A stretch of DNA of 64,000 bases from Actinomadura sp. KC06 (GCF_004348735.1 NZ_SMKT01000013.1:19574-83573), one strand, 5' to 3'. Shown: positions 1 through 8,339, numbered from the stretch's first letter. A program made the numbers and translations. The notes: generated from the sequence alone by a model not told the origin.

Positions 1-1
1 C

Positions 2-1120
2 ATGCTGACGCCCGGCGGCATCGTGAAGGTGCTGGACTTCGGCGTCGCCGCGCTGCTCGGGTCCGGCGACAATCCGCGCCTCACCCAGGTGGGCACCACG
101 GTCGGAACCCCGCCCTACATGTCACCGGAGCAGGCGCTCGGCAACACGATCGGGCCGACCTCGGACGTTTACGCGCTCGCCTGCGTCCTGTACGAGGTCC
201 TCACCGGGCGGCCGCCGTTCGCGGAGTCGGCGTCGAGATCGCACCAGTGGCACCACGTGCACTCCGCGCCGCCTCGGATCCGGGACGTGCGGCCGGACGT
301 TCCGGAGGAGATCGAATCGCTACTGGTGGCGATGCTGGCCAAGGAGCCTGAGGACCGGCCCGACGCGTCCGGCGTCTATGAGCAGCTGCTGCCGTTCGCG
401 TCCCGACCCGCCGGGGCGGGGTTCCCGGCCGACATCGCGGACATGGATCCGTGTCTGCCATTCGTTCGGCCCATGGGCGGTCGACTGCGGCGCCGGAGAA
501 CTCCCGCACCGGCTGTGCCGGTCGCCGCTACGGCGCTCACGGAACGGGCGCTCGACGACATCGGCGAGCAGGTGGAGGCGCTGCTGCGAGAGAACCTCTT
601 CGTGGAGGCGTTCGACATCCTCGAAGACGCGCGCGGGCGCGCGGATCCCACGATCCGGGACGAACTGACGTTCAAACTCGCCACCGCCAAGTATCTCGCC
701 GGCCGCCACACCGAGGCCGCCGCCCTGTTCACCGAAGTGGGCGCCAACCTCGCCGCGCGCTTTGGACCGGACGACCCGGACGTGCACATCGCCCGCTACT
801 ACCTGGCGGAATGCCGGGACGCACTGGGCGACGTCAGCGGCGCGACCGCCGCGTTCCAGGATGTGGCCGAGGCCGCCTTCGACCCGTCAGACGATGAGGC
901 GGTCGAGCGGCATCTCGACGCTTTGGCGTCGCTCATGCGGCTGCATGCCGTCAGCAGGCGCCATGACCTCCTCATGGACGCGACGTCGCGCATGCGGGAG
1001 GCGATCCGCCGGTACCGGCCGGACGAGGCCGAAGCGATGCTCGCCGAACTCGACTCCTTCCTCGCCCGGCTGGACCGGCTGCTCGACGGGCGTAGCGGCC
1101 GCGCAGCCGGGGCTTTCTGA
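2..1120 (+). CDS. Ser/Thr protein kinase, 3' part (5' end outside window)
   Basis: This is the C-terminal 372 residues of a Hanks-type Ser/Thr protein kinase; the frame is open to the left edge, so the ATP-binding lobe lies outside the window. Visible kinase parts are the DFG metal-binding motif (D12-F13-G14), the activation segment ending in a P+1 loop with the APE-equivalent SPE (about residues 38-46), and the DVYALACVLYEVLTGRPPF helix F region. The kinase fold ends near residue 135. A linker with a DPCLPF motif follows, then about 190 residues of helical, TPR-like repeats (180-355) that probably bind partner proteins. No membrane segment follows the kinase domain, so this part looks cytosolic. 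A hairpin just after the stop supports the 3' end. The substrate cannot be deduced. Confidence 0.85.
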   Translation: MLTPGGIVKVLDFGVAALLGSGDNPRLTQVGTTVGTPPYMSPEQALGNTIGPTSDVYALACVLYEVLTGRPPFAESASRSHQWHHVHSAPPRIRDVRPDVPEEIESLLVAMLAKEPEDRPDASGVYEQLLPFASRPAGAGFPADIADMDPCLPFVRPMGGRLRRRRTPAPAVPVAATALTERALDDIGEQVEALLRENLFVEAFDILEDARGRADPTIRDELTFKLATAKYLAGRHTEAAALFTEVGANLAARFGPDDPDVHIARYYLAECRDALGDVSGATAAFQDVAEAAFDPSDDEAVERHLDALASLMRLHAVSRRHDLLMDATSRMREAIRRYRPDEAEAMLAELDSFLARLDRLLDGRSGRAAGAF

Positions 1121-1125
1121 TGTCG

Positions 1126-1146
1126 GCGGGGAGGCTTATTCCCCGC
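1126..1146 (+). terminator. hairpin terminator after the kinase gene
   Basis: Perfect 7-bp stem (GCGGGGA / TCCCCGC) with a 7-nt loop starting 6 nt after the kinase stop codon. There is no strong T-tract, as is common in high-GC actinomycetes. It lies between the kinase and a convergent gene, so it may serve both. Confidence 0.5.
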
Positions 1147-1219
1147 ACGGCTTGGCTTGGATTCTTGGATGTTCCGGCCGTTGCCGTCCGGGTCGACGCG
1201 GCCTCAGGGGATGGGCGGG

Positions 1220-1594
1220 TTACCAGACTGACCAGACGCTTAGGCCGTCGGTGGGGAGGGAGGGCTGGGACTGGCCGCGTTGCAGGTTGACGAGGTCCTC
1301 GCCGGTGCAGCCCTTGCCTGACATCACGAGCAGGGCGACCGGGATGCCGACACCGCCGCCTGAGAATGTGTTGGCGGCGGATCGGATCGGGAACGGCGTG
1401 TCGACGCATCCCTCGCCCGGACGGAACGTCGTCACCTGGCCCGTGAAGTTGGTTCCCGACCAGGCGCACAGCGACCTGGCCGGGCAGTCCGGGAGGGGCG
1501 CGGTGGTCTTCGCGGACGCGAGTGATGCGGGTAGTACGGTCGCGGACGCCGCCGTTGCCAGGGCTAATGCGGCTCGGCCTAATGATCGCCTCAT
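1220..1594 (-). CDS. secreted peptidase inhibitor family I36-like protein
   Basis: A 124-residue exported protein. The N-terminus (MRRSLGRAALALATAAS...) is a classical signal peptide with a probable cleavage after an ASA-type site near residue 30. The mature part is small and Cys-containing, with CPARSLCAW, a Y/F-x-G type 'NFTGQ' turn and a GC motif, the pattern of the beta/gamma-crystallin-like I36 peptidase-inhibitor family of actinomycetes. The start at 1594 is preferred over an upstream ATG (1639) because AAAGGAGT sits just before it and the signal peptide begins there. Inhibitory activity is inferred from family resemblance only. It is transcribed alone, convergent with the kinase. Confidence 0.7.
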   Translation of the reverse strand: MRRSLGRAALALATAASATVLPASLASAKTTAPLPDCPARSLCAWSGTNFTGQVTTFRPGEGCVDTPFPIRSAANTFSGGGVGIPVALLVMSGKGCTGEDLVNLQRGQSQPSLPTDGLSVWSVW

Positions 1595-1706
1595 GGGGGT
1601 GCACTCCTTTGGTGAGTGGGTCGTGCCCCACATGATCAACGCGCGCGGCGGTGCAGGCCAGAGGGAGATCGACTTTGCCGGAAGTGGACAGGCGTGTTTG
1701 GGCGTC

Positions 1707-2081
1707 CTACCCGGGAGTTTGGATTTCTTGGACGTTCCAGCCGTTGCCGTCCGGGTCCTTGAAAAAGACGAAGCGGCCCCAGGGGAAGTCGTGGATGTCG
1801 CTGACCTGGACGCCGCGGGACGCGAGTTCGGCGCGGGCGGCGTCGGCGTCCGCGACGACGAGTTGCAGGCCCTGAAGGGAGCCGGGGGCCATCTCGGCGC
1901 CCAGGCCGGTGCCGATGGCGATCGAGCAGGCCGAGCCGGGCGGCGTGAGCTGGACGAAGCGGATCTCGTCGCTGACCCGGTGGTCGTGGTCGGCGTTGAA
2001 GCCGACCTGTTCGGTGTAGAAGGCTTTCGCGCGGTCGACGTCCGAGACGGGCACGGAGACCAGTTCCAGTTTGAAGTCCAT
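1707..2081 (-). CDS. VOC (glyoxalase/bleomycin-resistance fold) protein
   Basis: A 124-residue single vicinal-oxygen-chelate domain, complete from the first beta strand (FKLELVSVPVSDVDRAKAFYTE) to the last (GRFVFFKDPDGNGWNVQEI). The family uses a divalent metal for isomerase, dioxygenase or resistance functions, or binds ligands without catalysis. The DPDGNGW motif near the C-terminus is characteristic. The position usually holding the first metal ligand His in glyoxalase I is Val/Pro here, so classic glyoxalase activity is doubtful. It precedes the MFS/glycosyltransferase pair on the same strand with a gap of about 44 bp but shows no clear functional tie to them. Confidence 0.8.
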   Translation of the reverse strand: MDFKLELVSVPVSDVDRAKAFYTEQVGFNADHDHRVSDEIRFVQLTPPGSACSIAIGTGLGAEMAPGSLQGLQLVVADADAARAELASRGVQVSDIHDFPWGRFVFFKDPDGNGWNVQEIQTPG

Positions 2082-2125
2082 GCGTCACTTTCTATCCCAG
2101 GGGTGACATCCCTATGCCGGATGGG

Positions 2126-3418
2126 TCAGGTGGGTTTGGGTCTTCGGCCTGGACGTGCGCCGGGGGCGCGGATGAGGAACGTTCCAGCGATGACCACCAG
2201 TCCGGAGAGGGCCAGGACCAGGCGGGGCGGGACCATGCCGAGCGGGCTCACGTCCCACCGTTCGAGCAGGTCGGACGCCGCGCCCGCGAGGAGGGCGGCG
2301 AGTGCGAGGCCGAAGCGCAGGACGGCGTGGAACGCGGTGAGGGCGAGGTTGCGGCGGTAACCCTCCAGGCTCTCCTGCATGTAGGTGATGCCGCCGACGA
2401 GGGCGGCGGTGGCGGCGCCGCCGAAGAGGATGGCGCCGATGAACGACCAGGTGATCGAGGCGACCGCGCCCATCGTGGCGATCGTCGCGCCCTGGAGGGC
2501 GGTGGCCGTCCGGATCTGGGTCATCAGGGGCCATCGGCCGTTGCGGACGATGATCAGCCCCGTCACCGCGCCGACCCCGAACAGCGCCACCAGGACGCCG
2601 AAGCCGACGGGGCTCGCGTCCAGGACGTCCTTGACGAACACGACGCCGAGCGAGAACAGCGCGCCGAGGCCGAGCGCGACGACCGCGACGCCGGGCAGGA
2701 CGCCGCGCACCACGCGTAGGCGGAGGGCGTCGAGGAAGCTTCCCTGCTGCTTCTGCTCCTGTTCGGCGGCCCAGCGTTCCCCGGGAGCGGGGCCGAGGTC
2801 GGGAATGGAGCGGATCGCGAAATAGGAGACGAGATAGGTGAGCGCGTTCAGCCAGAACACCACGACGTAGCGCCAATGGCCTTCCCAGCCCGCGTTGTTC
2901 GACGCCCAGAGCATCAGGCCGAAAAGGCCCGCGCCTACGGGGATCATGCCGTAGGACGTGGCCATTGTGATGCCGTTCGCGACTTCGAGGGTGCCGGTGT
3001 CGTGCTTGCGGCCGTGTTTCTTTTCGTCGTCGTCCTCTATGAGGTACGGGATGGAGGCGTCCCGGGCGGGAAGGAAGCACAGGCCGACGACCTCGATGGC
3101 GAACGCCCAGAAGTACACCCACCACAGCCACGGAAGGACGGGCAGCGCCACCGCCATCCCCATGCGGATCAGGTCGGACGTCAGCATGACGGAACGGCGC
3201 CGCCACCGGGTGACCACCCGTGCCGCGACCGGCGCGCCCAGCGCCGAGGGGAGCAGGCGCAGCACGAGGACGCCGCCCACCGCCGTCGTGGATCCGCTCA
3301 GCTCCAGCACGAAGTACATGAGGGCGAGCGTCCCCATCCAGTCGCCTAACGAGGAGACGGTCTGGCCCACCATGAGCCGCCGGAAGTCGCGGCGGTTCAG
3401 GCTCTCCTTGAGTCCCAT
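2126..3418 (-). CDS. MFS transporter (MFS_3 type)
   Basis: A 430-residue major facilitator with about 12 predicted TM helices. It starts MGLKESLNRRDFRRLMVGQTVSS, typical of the actinobacterial MFS_3 (enterobactin exporter EntS-like) group: a short cytosolic N-terminus, then helix 1 with GQTVSSLGDW. The loop after helix 6 is long and charged (DEKKHGRKHDTGTLEVANG). A longer Arg/Pro-rich open extension exists upstream but is low-complexity, and the ATG at 3418 fits homologous starts. The start overlaps the last 22 bp of the upstream glycosyltransferase, so the two are translationally coupled. Export of a small molecule or lipid precursor is plausible; the substrate is unknown. Confidence 0.85.
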   Translation of the reverse strand: MGLKESLNRRDFRRLMVGQTVSSLGDWMGTLALMYFVLELSGSTTAVGGVLVLRLLPSALGAPVAARVVTRWRRRSVMLTSDLIRMGMAVALPVLPWLWWVYFWAFAIEVVGLCFLPARDASIPYLIEDDDEKKHGRKHDTGTLEVANGITMATSYGMIPVGAGLFGLMLWASNNAGWEGHWRYVVVFWLNALTYLVSYFAIRSIPDLGPAPGERWAAEQEQKQQGSFLDALRLRVVRGVLPGVAVVALGLGALFSLGVVFVKDVLDASPVGFGVLVALFGVGAVTGLIIVRNGRWPLMTQIRTATALQGATIATMGAVASITWSFIGAILFGGAATAALVGGITYMQESLEGYRRNLALTAFHAVLRFGLALAALLAGAASDLLERWDVSPLGMVPPRLVLALSGLVVIAGTFLIRAPGARPGRRPKPT

Positions 3419-4605
3419 GCGGGCTCGACCCCCCGTACGGCGTCCCGGAGCTCCTGGCCTTCGCGGGACGGCTCCGCGTGCTCCTCCTGAGGGACGGGGG
3501 CGCCGCGGAGGAGGGCGGCGAGGCGGGCGGCGGCCCGGTCCCAGCTCCACTTCCCGCACACCCAGCGGCGGCCGTTCTCGCCCATGAGACGGGCGCGGGC
3601 CGGGTCCGCGAGCAGGTCGTGCAGGACGCCTGCGAGACCGTCCGTCCGGGACGCGTCGACCAGGACGCCGGTGCGCCCGTCGATGAGGGACTCGGGGCTG
3701 CCGCCGGACCGTCCGACCACGACCGGGAGGCCCGCCGCCGACGCCTCCAGCACCGACAGGCCGAGCCCCTCGACCTGTAGCCCGCCGCGAGTGTCATGGC
3801 AGGGCAGGACGAACACGTCCGCGGCGGCGTAGTAGCGCGGGAGGTCCGCGGCGGAGACCGTTCCGGGGATGGTGACCGTGCCGGGCGCCGATCGCGCCGC
3901 CTGGTCGATCAGGTGGGTCCGCATGGGGCCGTCTCCGACGATCACCAGCCGGGCGCCCGGATGCCGCCGGACGACGTCGGGCCACGCGTCCAGCAGCAGG
4001 TCATGGCCCTTGCGGCGGACCAGCCGGGACACGCTGAGCACGACGGGCCCCGGCCCGAGCCCGTGCCGCCGCCGCACCGCCCGGCCGTCCAGCCCGGGAC
4101 GGAACCGGACGGGATCGACGGCCCCGGCGAGCTGGATCAGCCGCGTCCGGTCGCCGAGGGCCGCCGCGATCTCGCCGCGCGTGCCCATGCTGAGGAAGGT
4201 GAGCGCGTCGAAGGCCGGGGCCACGGCGCGCAGCGCGGCGCGGGTGGGCGCGCAGCGGAACCAGCCGAGCTCCTGGCCGTGCGTGGAGCCGATCAGCCGG
4301 TGCACGCCCGCCATCTTGACCAGCGGCGCGTACATGGCGAACGGCGCGGCGGCGGTGATCCAGCCGACGTCGGCGCCGTGCCGGGCGGCGAGCCGGCGCA
4401 GGCCGCGGAACAGCAGGTAGGCGTGCCGGCGGACGACCGGGAAGTCGAGCCCGGCGTCGAAGCGGGCGTCCCCGGGCCAGGCGGGCGCGACCACGAGCAG
4501 CCGGTCGGCGGGCAGGCGGCGCACCAGTTCCCAGGTGAACGTCTGCACCCCGCCGGGCTCCGGTGGGAAGTGCCCGGTGATCACGACCGTCCGGGGTATG
4601 TCCAT
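3397..4605 (-). CDS. GT4 glycosyltransferase, PimB-like mannosyltransferase
   Basis: A 402-residue GT-B glycosyltransferase of family GT4. The N-terminal domain has the acceptor-side glycine-rich PPEPGGVQ motif (14-21) and STHGQELGW (107-115). The C-terminal donor domain has SRLVRRKGHD (193-202) and the retaining EX7E-like segment EGLGLSVLEASAAGLPVV. These match mycobacterial PimB' (Rv2188c, recalled), which adds mannose from GDP-mannose to phosphatidylinositol monomannoside. Donor and acceptor here are inference, and other paralogues of this family exist. ATG 4605 begins MDIPRTVVITGHF, the usual first beta strand; the upstream frame is low-complexity Arg-rich. It is coupled to the MFS gene, suggesting glycosylation and export of one product. 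Confidence 0.8.
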   Translation of the reverse strand: MDIPRTVVITGHFPPEPGGVQTFTWELVRRLPADRLLVVAPAWPGDARFDAGLDFPVVRRHAYLLFRGLRRLAARHGADVGWITAAAPFAMYAPLVKMAGVHRLIGSTHGQELGWFRCAPTRAALRAVAPAFDALTFLSMGTRGEIAAALGDRTRLIQLAGAVDPVRFRPGLDGRAVRRRHGLGPGPVVLSVSRLVRRKGHDLLLDAWPDVVRRHPGARLVIVGDGPMRTHLIDQAARSAPGTVTIPGTVSAADLPRYYAAADVFVLPCHDTRGGLQVEGLGLSVLEASAAGLPVVVGRSGGSPESLIDGRTGVLVDASRTDGLAGVLHDLLADPARARLMGENGRRWVCGKWSWDRAAARLAALLRGAPVPQEEHAEPSREGQELRDAVRGVEPAWDSRRA

Positions 4606-4793
4606 GAGGACCCGTTTCCCCGGGAGCGCGACACCATTCACTTGGGCGGCGTCGGCGGGCGCTCCACCTCGGTGAACGCCGCACCGGGCCCGGTGCCACC
4701 CACACCGGGCCCGGTCGCGGAAGGGAACCCCACGCGTCCAGCGAATCACGTCCTACAGGCATAGTCAACTATTTCTACTTCTATAGTAGGAAA

Positions 4794-5684
4794 TTAGTCT
4801 CCGATGTGGCCGAGCTTGTCCGGGTTGGCGACGGCGTAGATGCCGCGGACGCGGTCGCCGTCCTCGTCCAGGTCGAGGACCATGACCGCGAACGGGGCGT
4901 CCGCGTCGAACAGCACCGCGGACGGGTCGCCGTTGACGGTCCGGTAGCGGATCTCGAGCCGCTCGGTCTCCTCCCGGTGCGCGGTGCCGGTGATCACGCG
5001 CGCCACCCGGTCGCGGCCGTGGATCGGGCGCAGCGGGCCGCGCCTGCCGCCCGCGTCCCGCCAGAGCGTCACGTCCGGGGCCATCAGCTCCAGCAGCGCC
5101 GCGAGGTCGCCGCCGAGGGCCGCCTTGAGGAAGCGCTCGGTCACCTGCCGCTGCACCTTCGGATCGGCCTGGTAGCGGGGGCGCCGGGCCTGGACGTGTT
5201 CGCGCGCCCGGTGGGCGAGCTGCCGGACGGCGGACGGGCTCCGGTCCAGGATCGGCGCGATCTCGGTGTGCGCGTACCCGAACACCTCGTGCAGCACGAA
5301 CACGGCCCGTTCCAGCGGCGTCAGCGTCTCCAGGACGACGAGCAGCGCCATCGACACCGCCTCCGTCCGCTCGGCGGACTCGCCCGCGTCCGCGCGGGCC
5401 ACCAACGGCTCGGGCAGCCACGGCCCCACGTACGTCTCGCGGCGGCGGCTGATGTCGGCCTGGCGGGCGAGCGCGGTGTTCACCGCGACCCGCACCAGGT
5501 AGGCGCGCGGGTTCTCGATGTCGTCGGGGCCGCTGCTCCTGGCCGCCCAGCGCAGCCATGTGTCCTGCAGGACGTCCTCGGTGTCGGCGACGCTGCCGAG
5601 CAGGTTGTAGACGACCGAGAACAGCAGCTCCCGATGATCGGCGAACACCCGCGTCGCGGCGTCCTCGGTGATGCCTTCGGGCAT
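4794..5684 (-). CDS. ECF41-family RNA polymerase sigma factor (SigJ-like) with SnoaL-like tail
   Basis: A 296-residue ECF sigma factor. Region sigma-2 is at about 10-80 (DTEDVLQDTWLRW), a WLPEP linker motif lies near 95, sigma-4 near 105-165, and a SnoaL/NTF2-like C-terminal domain to the end with the conserved NPDKL motif. WLPEP and C-terminal NPDKL are hallmarks of group ECF41, in which the C-terminal domain replaces a separate anti-sigma factor. The usual DGGGK linker is degenerate here (DAGGRR). ATG 5684 is chosen because GGAGG precedes it by 5-6 nt. ECF41 factors generally control their own promoter and one neighbour; here the neighbour is a divergent MFS exporter instead of the more common CMD-type or oxidoreductase gene. 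Confidence 0.9.
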   Translation of the reverse strand: MPEGITEDAATRVFADHRELLFSVVYNLLGSVADTEDVLQDTWLRWAARSSGPDDIENPRAYLVRVAVNTALARQADISRRRETYVGPWLPEPLVARADAGESAERTEAVSMALLVVLETLTPLERAVFVLHEVFGYAHTEIAPILDRSPSAVRQLAHRAREHVQARRPRYQADPKVQRQVTERFLKAALGGDLAALLELMAPDVTLWRDAGGRRGPLRPIHGRDRVARVITGTAHREETERLEIRYRTVNGDPSAVLFDADAPFAVMVLDLDEDGDRVRGIYAVANPDKLGHIGD

Positions 5685-5711
5685 GGCTGACCTCCGTCCT
5701 GTCACCCCCTA

Positions 5712-5738
5712 GAGGGAAACGGGCTCCGAAGTGTGACA
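5712..5738 (-). promoter_or_regulatory. putative ECF41 promoter for the sigma factor gene
   Basis: On the minus strand TGTCACA (5738-5732) is followed after exactly 16 nt by CCTC (5715-5712). The ECF41 consensus recalled from the literature is TGTCACA-N16-CGTC, so the -35 is perfect and the -10 has one mismatch. It lies about 28 nt upstream of the start codon, giving a short leader that contains the GGAGG site. Confidence 0.55.
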
Positions 5739-5781
5739 TCGCGGGCCGGAATGTGATGTGAGCCTCATCCGCGGGCGTCCG

Positions 5782-5808
5782 TGTCACACTCCCGCGCGCC
5801 GATCCGCT
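5782..5808 (+). promoter_or_regulatory. putative ECF41 promoter for the MFS exporter
   Basis: TGTCACA (5782-5788), then 16 nt, then CGCT (5805-5808), versus the recalled ECF41 consensus TGTCACA-N16-CGTC: perfect -35, partial -10. It points at the MFS start 34 nt downstream. With the opposing copy at 5712-5738 it forms a divergent pair in one 158-bp intergenic region. Confidence 0.5.
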
Positions 5809-5842
5809 CATGGGACGCGACAAATCCGACTCGGAGGTCTTC

Positions 5843-7306
5843 ATGACGGACACCCAGTCCTTCCTCGCGACGAGGCGCGGCAAGCTGACGCTGACGCTGC
5901 TGTGCTCCATCGCGTTCCTGGACTTCATCGACGCCTCGATCGTCAACGTGGCGCTGCCCGCCGTCCGGCGGGACCTGGACTTCTCCGTCCAGGACCTGCA
6001 GTGGGTGCCGAGCGGCTACCTGCTCACCTACGGCGGGTTCATGCTGCTCGGCGGGCGCCTCGCCGACCTGCTCGGCCGCCGCCGCGTCGTCCTCGCCGGG
6101 ACGGTGCTGTTCTCGCTGTCGTCCCTGGTCGGCGGCCTGGCGGTCAACTCCGGGATGCTGGTCGGGGCGCGGCTCGCGCAGGGCGCCGGGGCGGCGCTGA
6201 TGCTGCCCGGGACGCTCTCGATCCTGACCACGATGTTCAAGGAGGGCGGCGACCGGGCCAAGGCGCTCGGCGTCTGGGGCGGAGTCGCGGGCGGCGCGAA
6301 CGCGGCCGGCGTCCTGCTCGGCGGGCTGCTCACCGACGGCCTCGGCTGGCGCTGGGTGATGCTCGTGAACTTCCCGGTCAGCGTCCTGGTGATCATCGGG
6401 CTGTTCCTGCTGGTGGACGGCGACCGCCGGTCCGCCCGCCTGAAGAGCTTCGACATCGGCGGGACGGCCCTGGTCACCGGCGGCATGCTGCTGCTCGTCT
6501 TCACCCTCGTGAAGGCCCCGGAGACCGGCTGGGACTCGGCCCGCACCATCGGCGGCCTCGCCGGGACGGCCGTGCTGCTGGCCGCGTTCGCCGTCAACGA
6601 GCAGCGCCACCGCAGCCCGCTGCTGCCCCTGTCGATCTTCCGCGTCCGGGGCCTCGCCGTCACCGACGTCGCCTACCTCGTCGCCGTCGCCGGGCTGGCC
6701 TCGATGTTCTTCTTCCTGAGCCTCTACATGGTCAACGTCCTCGGCTACTCCCCGCTGAAGACCGGGGCCGCGTACCTGCCGCTGTGCTTCGGCGTCGGCA
6801 TCGCCGCGGGCATCACCCCGCGGCTGCTCGCCCGCACCGGCACCCGCCCGCTGATCGTCGGGAGCCTGCTCGTGACGGGCGCCGGGATCCTCTGGCTGTC
6901 CCGCATCCCGGTGGACGGCGCGTACCTCACCGACCTCCTGCCGGGCCTGCTGGTCACCTCGCTGGGCCTCGGCGTGGTGTTCGTCGCCATCACCACCGCG
7001 GCGAACGCGAACGTCCCGGCGGACAAGGCCGGGCTCGCCGCCGCGCTCCTCAACGCCTCGCAGCAGATCGGCGGCGCGCTCGGCCTGGCGATCTTCTCCG
7101 CGGTCGCCACGTCCCACACCGACCACCTGCTCGCCGAAGGGAAACCGGTCTCGGAGGCCCTGACCTCAGGCTTCGCGAGGGCCCTGCTGGTGTGCAGCGC
7201 CTTCCTCGCGGTCGCCGCCGTCGTCGCCCTCCGCGCCGCGAACACCCGAGGCGAGGCCTCCGACGCCGAGACCGTCCAGACCCCCGACCCCGTCCCCGTC
7301 AAATAG
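5843..7306 (+). CDS. DHA2-type (14-TM) MFS drug/antiporter
   Basis: A 487-residue MFS protein of the DHA2 (EmrB/QacA) type with about 14 predicted helices. Helix 1 carries the family signature FLDFIDASIVNVALPAV, and the loop after helix 2 has motif A (GGRLADLLGRRRVV). A motif-C-like glycine-rich stretch is seen in helix 5 (LGVWGGVAGGANAAGVLLGG). Such proteins export toxic or antibiotic compounds by proton antiport. ATG 5843 is chosen over 5810 because TCGGAGGT stands 5 nt before it. The gene is divergent from the ECF41 factor and preceded by its candidate promoter, which suggests that it is the sigma factor's target. A hairpin follows the stop. Confidence 0.9.
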   Translation: MTDTQSFLATRRGKLTLTLLCSIAFLDFIDASIVNVALPAVRRDLDFSVQDLQWVPSGYLLTYGGFMLLGGRLADLLGRRRVVLAGTVLFSLSSLVGGLAVNSGMLVGARLAQGAGAALMLPGTLSILTTMFKEGGDRAKALGVWGGVAGGANAAGVLLGGLLTDGLGWRWVMLVNFPVSVLVIIGLFLLVDGDRRSARLKSFDIGGTALVTGGMLLLVFTLVKAPETGWDSARTIGGLAGTAVLLAAFAVNEQRHRSPLLPLSIFRVRGLAVTDVAYLVAVAGLASMFFFLSLYMVNVLGYSPLKTGAAYLPLCFGVGIAAGITPRLLARTGTRPLIVGSLLVTGAGILWLSRIPVDGAYLTDLLPGLLVTSLGLGVVFVAITTAANANVPADKAGLAAALLNASQQIGGALGLAIFSAVATSHTDHLLAEGKPVSEALTSGFARALLVCSAFLAVAAVVALRAANTRGEASDAETVQTPDPVPVK

Positions 7307-7321
7307 GGACACGAGTGTCCC
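7306..7321 (+). terminator. hairpin after the MFS exporter gene
   Basis: Perfect 7-bp inverted repeat GGGACAC-GA-GTGTCCC starting at the last base of the stop codon. It lies between convergent genes, so it may act in both directions. No T-tract is present. Confidence 0.5.
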
Positions 7322-7377
7322 GCCCGTGAACGCACGACACGGCTTCATGATCAACGACCGGAAGCGGACAGCGCGGG

Positions 7378-8334
7378 TCACTGGATGATGACGGTGTCCC
7401 CGCGGGCGGCCTTGTCGTCGGTCCAGCCGTCGTGGCCGGCGTCGGCCTGCCAGTGGCGTCCCGCGTAGCGGACCTCGGTGAGGCCGTAGGCCTGCGCGTG
7501 CGTCACCGCCCACGCCGCCACCGCCCAGCCCGCCCGCGAGTTCGTGACCTTCACCGCGTTCCAGGAGTCGGGGTTCGAGGCCGCGCCCGTCGTGAGCGGG
7601 CTCGGGCCGCCGACGCGGACCCTGCTCCCGAACGCGCGCCGCATCTCCCGGATCGCCTCCGGACGGCGGGACGCCACCCTCTTGCCGGGCGGGTACCAGC
7701 AGCGCGCGGTGCCCGCCTCGCGTCCGGTGAACGCCGCCGCGAGGAGCTTGCCGTCGTCCTCGTGCTGGGCGTAGGCGCGGCCGTCCGCGCTGCGCTGGAC
7801 GGTCTGCGCCGCGTCGTGCAGGTCGCGGTCCAGGTAGCCCTTCACCTTGACCAGCGCGTTGAAGAACTTCGTGGTGGACTCGACGGGGTCGCGGAGCTTG
7901 TGCGGAGGGCCCCAGCCCTGCGACGGGCGCTGCTGGAACATGCCGACCGAGTCGCGGTCGCCGCCCGGCAGGTTGCGGATGTGGGACTCCTGGATCGCGG
8001 TCGCGTAGGCGATCACCGCGGCCCGCTCGGGCAGCTGCTTGCGGAACGCCACGGCGGCGATCGTGGCGGAGTTGGCGCCCTGCTCCAGGTCGAGCGGCAT
8101 CTTGCCGAGGCTCGTGCTCACCTCGCAGCCGGTGCCGTGCAGGTACGGGCGGGCCTTCTGGAACAGCGTGTACGCGCCCGCGCCGAGCAGCACCAGGACC
8201 GCGGTCACGCCCGCCGCCCAGCGCCGCCCGCGGCGGCGTCCCCCGTGGTCAGGCCCCTCGCCGGGGCCCGCCTTCTCCCTCGCCCAAACAGCCACGCGTT
8301 GACGGTACCGGCAGACGGCCCCCAGTAAGCTCAT
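7378..8334 (-). CDS. membrane-anchored protein with lysozyme/transglycosylase-like region
   Basis: A 318-residue actinobacterial protein of unproven function. The order is a basic cytosolic N-terminus (1-38), one TM helix (about 39-55), then an extracytoplasmic domain. Residues about 105-150 read AYATAIQESHIRNLPGGDRDSVGMFQQRPSQGWG, resembling the catalytic Glu region (xxES..N......GLFQ) of SLT/goose-lysozyme folds, so a peptidoglycan-acting role is plausible. The last 100 residues (NSRAGWAVAAWAVTHAQAYGL) recur in related hypothetical proteins. The start is uncertain: ATG 8334 lies only 5 bp from the divergent dapD start, and GTG 8295 would leave promoter space. Neither has a clear ribosome binding site. 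Confidence 0.7.
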   Translation of the reverse strand: MSLLGAVCRYRQRVAVWAREKAGPGEGPDHGGRRRGRRWAAGVTAVLVLLGAGAYTLFQKARPYLHGTGCEVSTSLGKMPLDLEQGANSATIAAVAFRKQLPERAAVIAYATAIQESHIRNLPGGDRDSVGMFQQRPSQGWGPPHKLRDPVESTTKFFNALVKVKGYLDRDLHDAAQTVQRSADGRAYAQHEDDGKLLAAAFTGREAGTARCWYPPGKRVASRRPEAIREMRRAFGSRVRVGGPSPLTTGAASNPDSWNAVKVTNSRAGWAVAAWAVTHAQAYGLTEVRYAGRHWQADAGHDGWTDDKAARGDTVIIQ

Positions 8335-8339
8335 GGCCC

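Noticed and set aside
7378..8334. Lysozyme-like protein as part of a prophage
   Set aside because: No phage structural, integrase or holin genes are near; the neighbours are housekeeping dap genes and the protein has an N-terminal TM anchor typical of actinobacterial cell-wall proteins.
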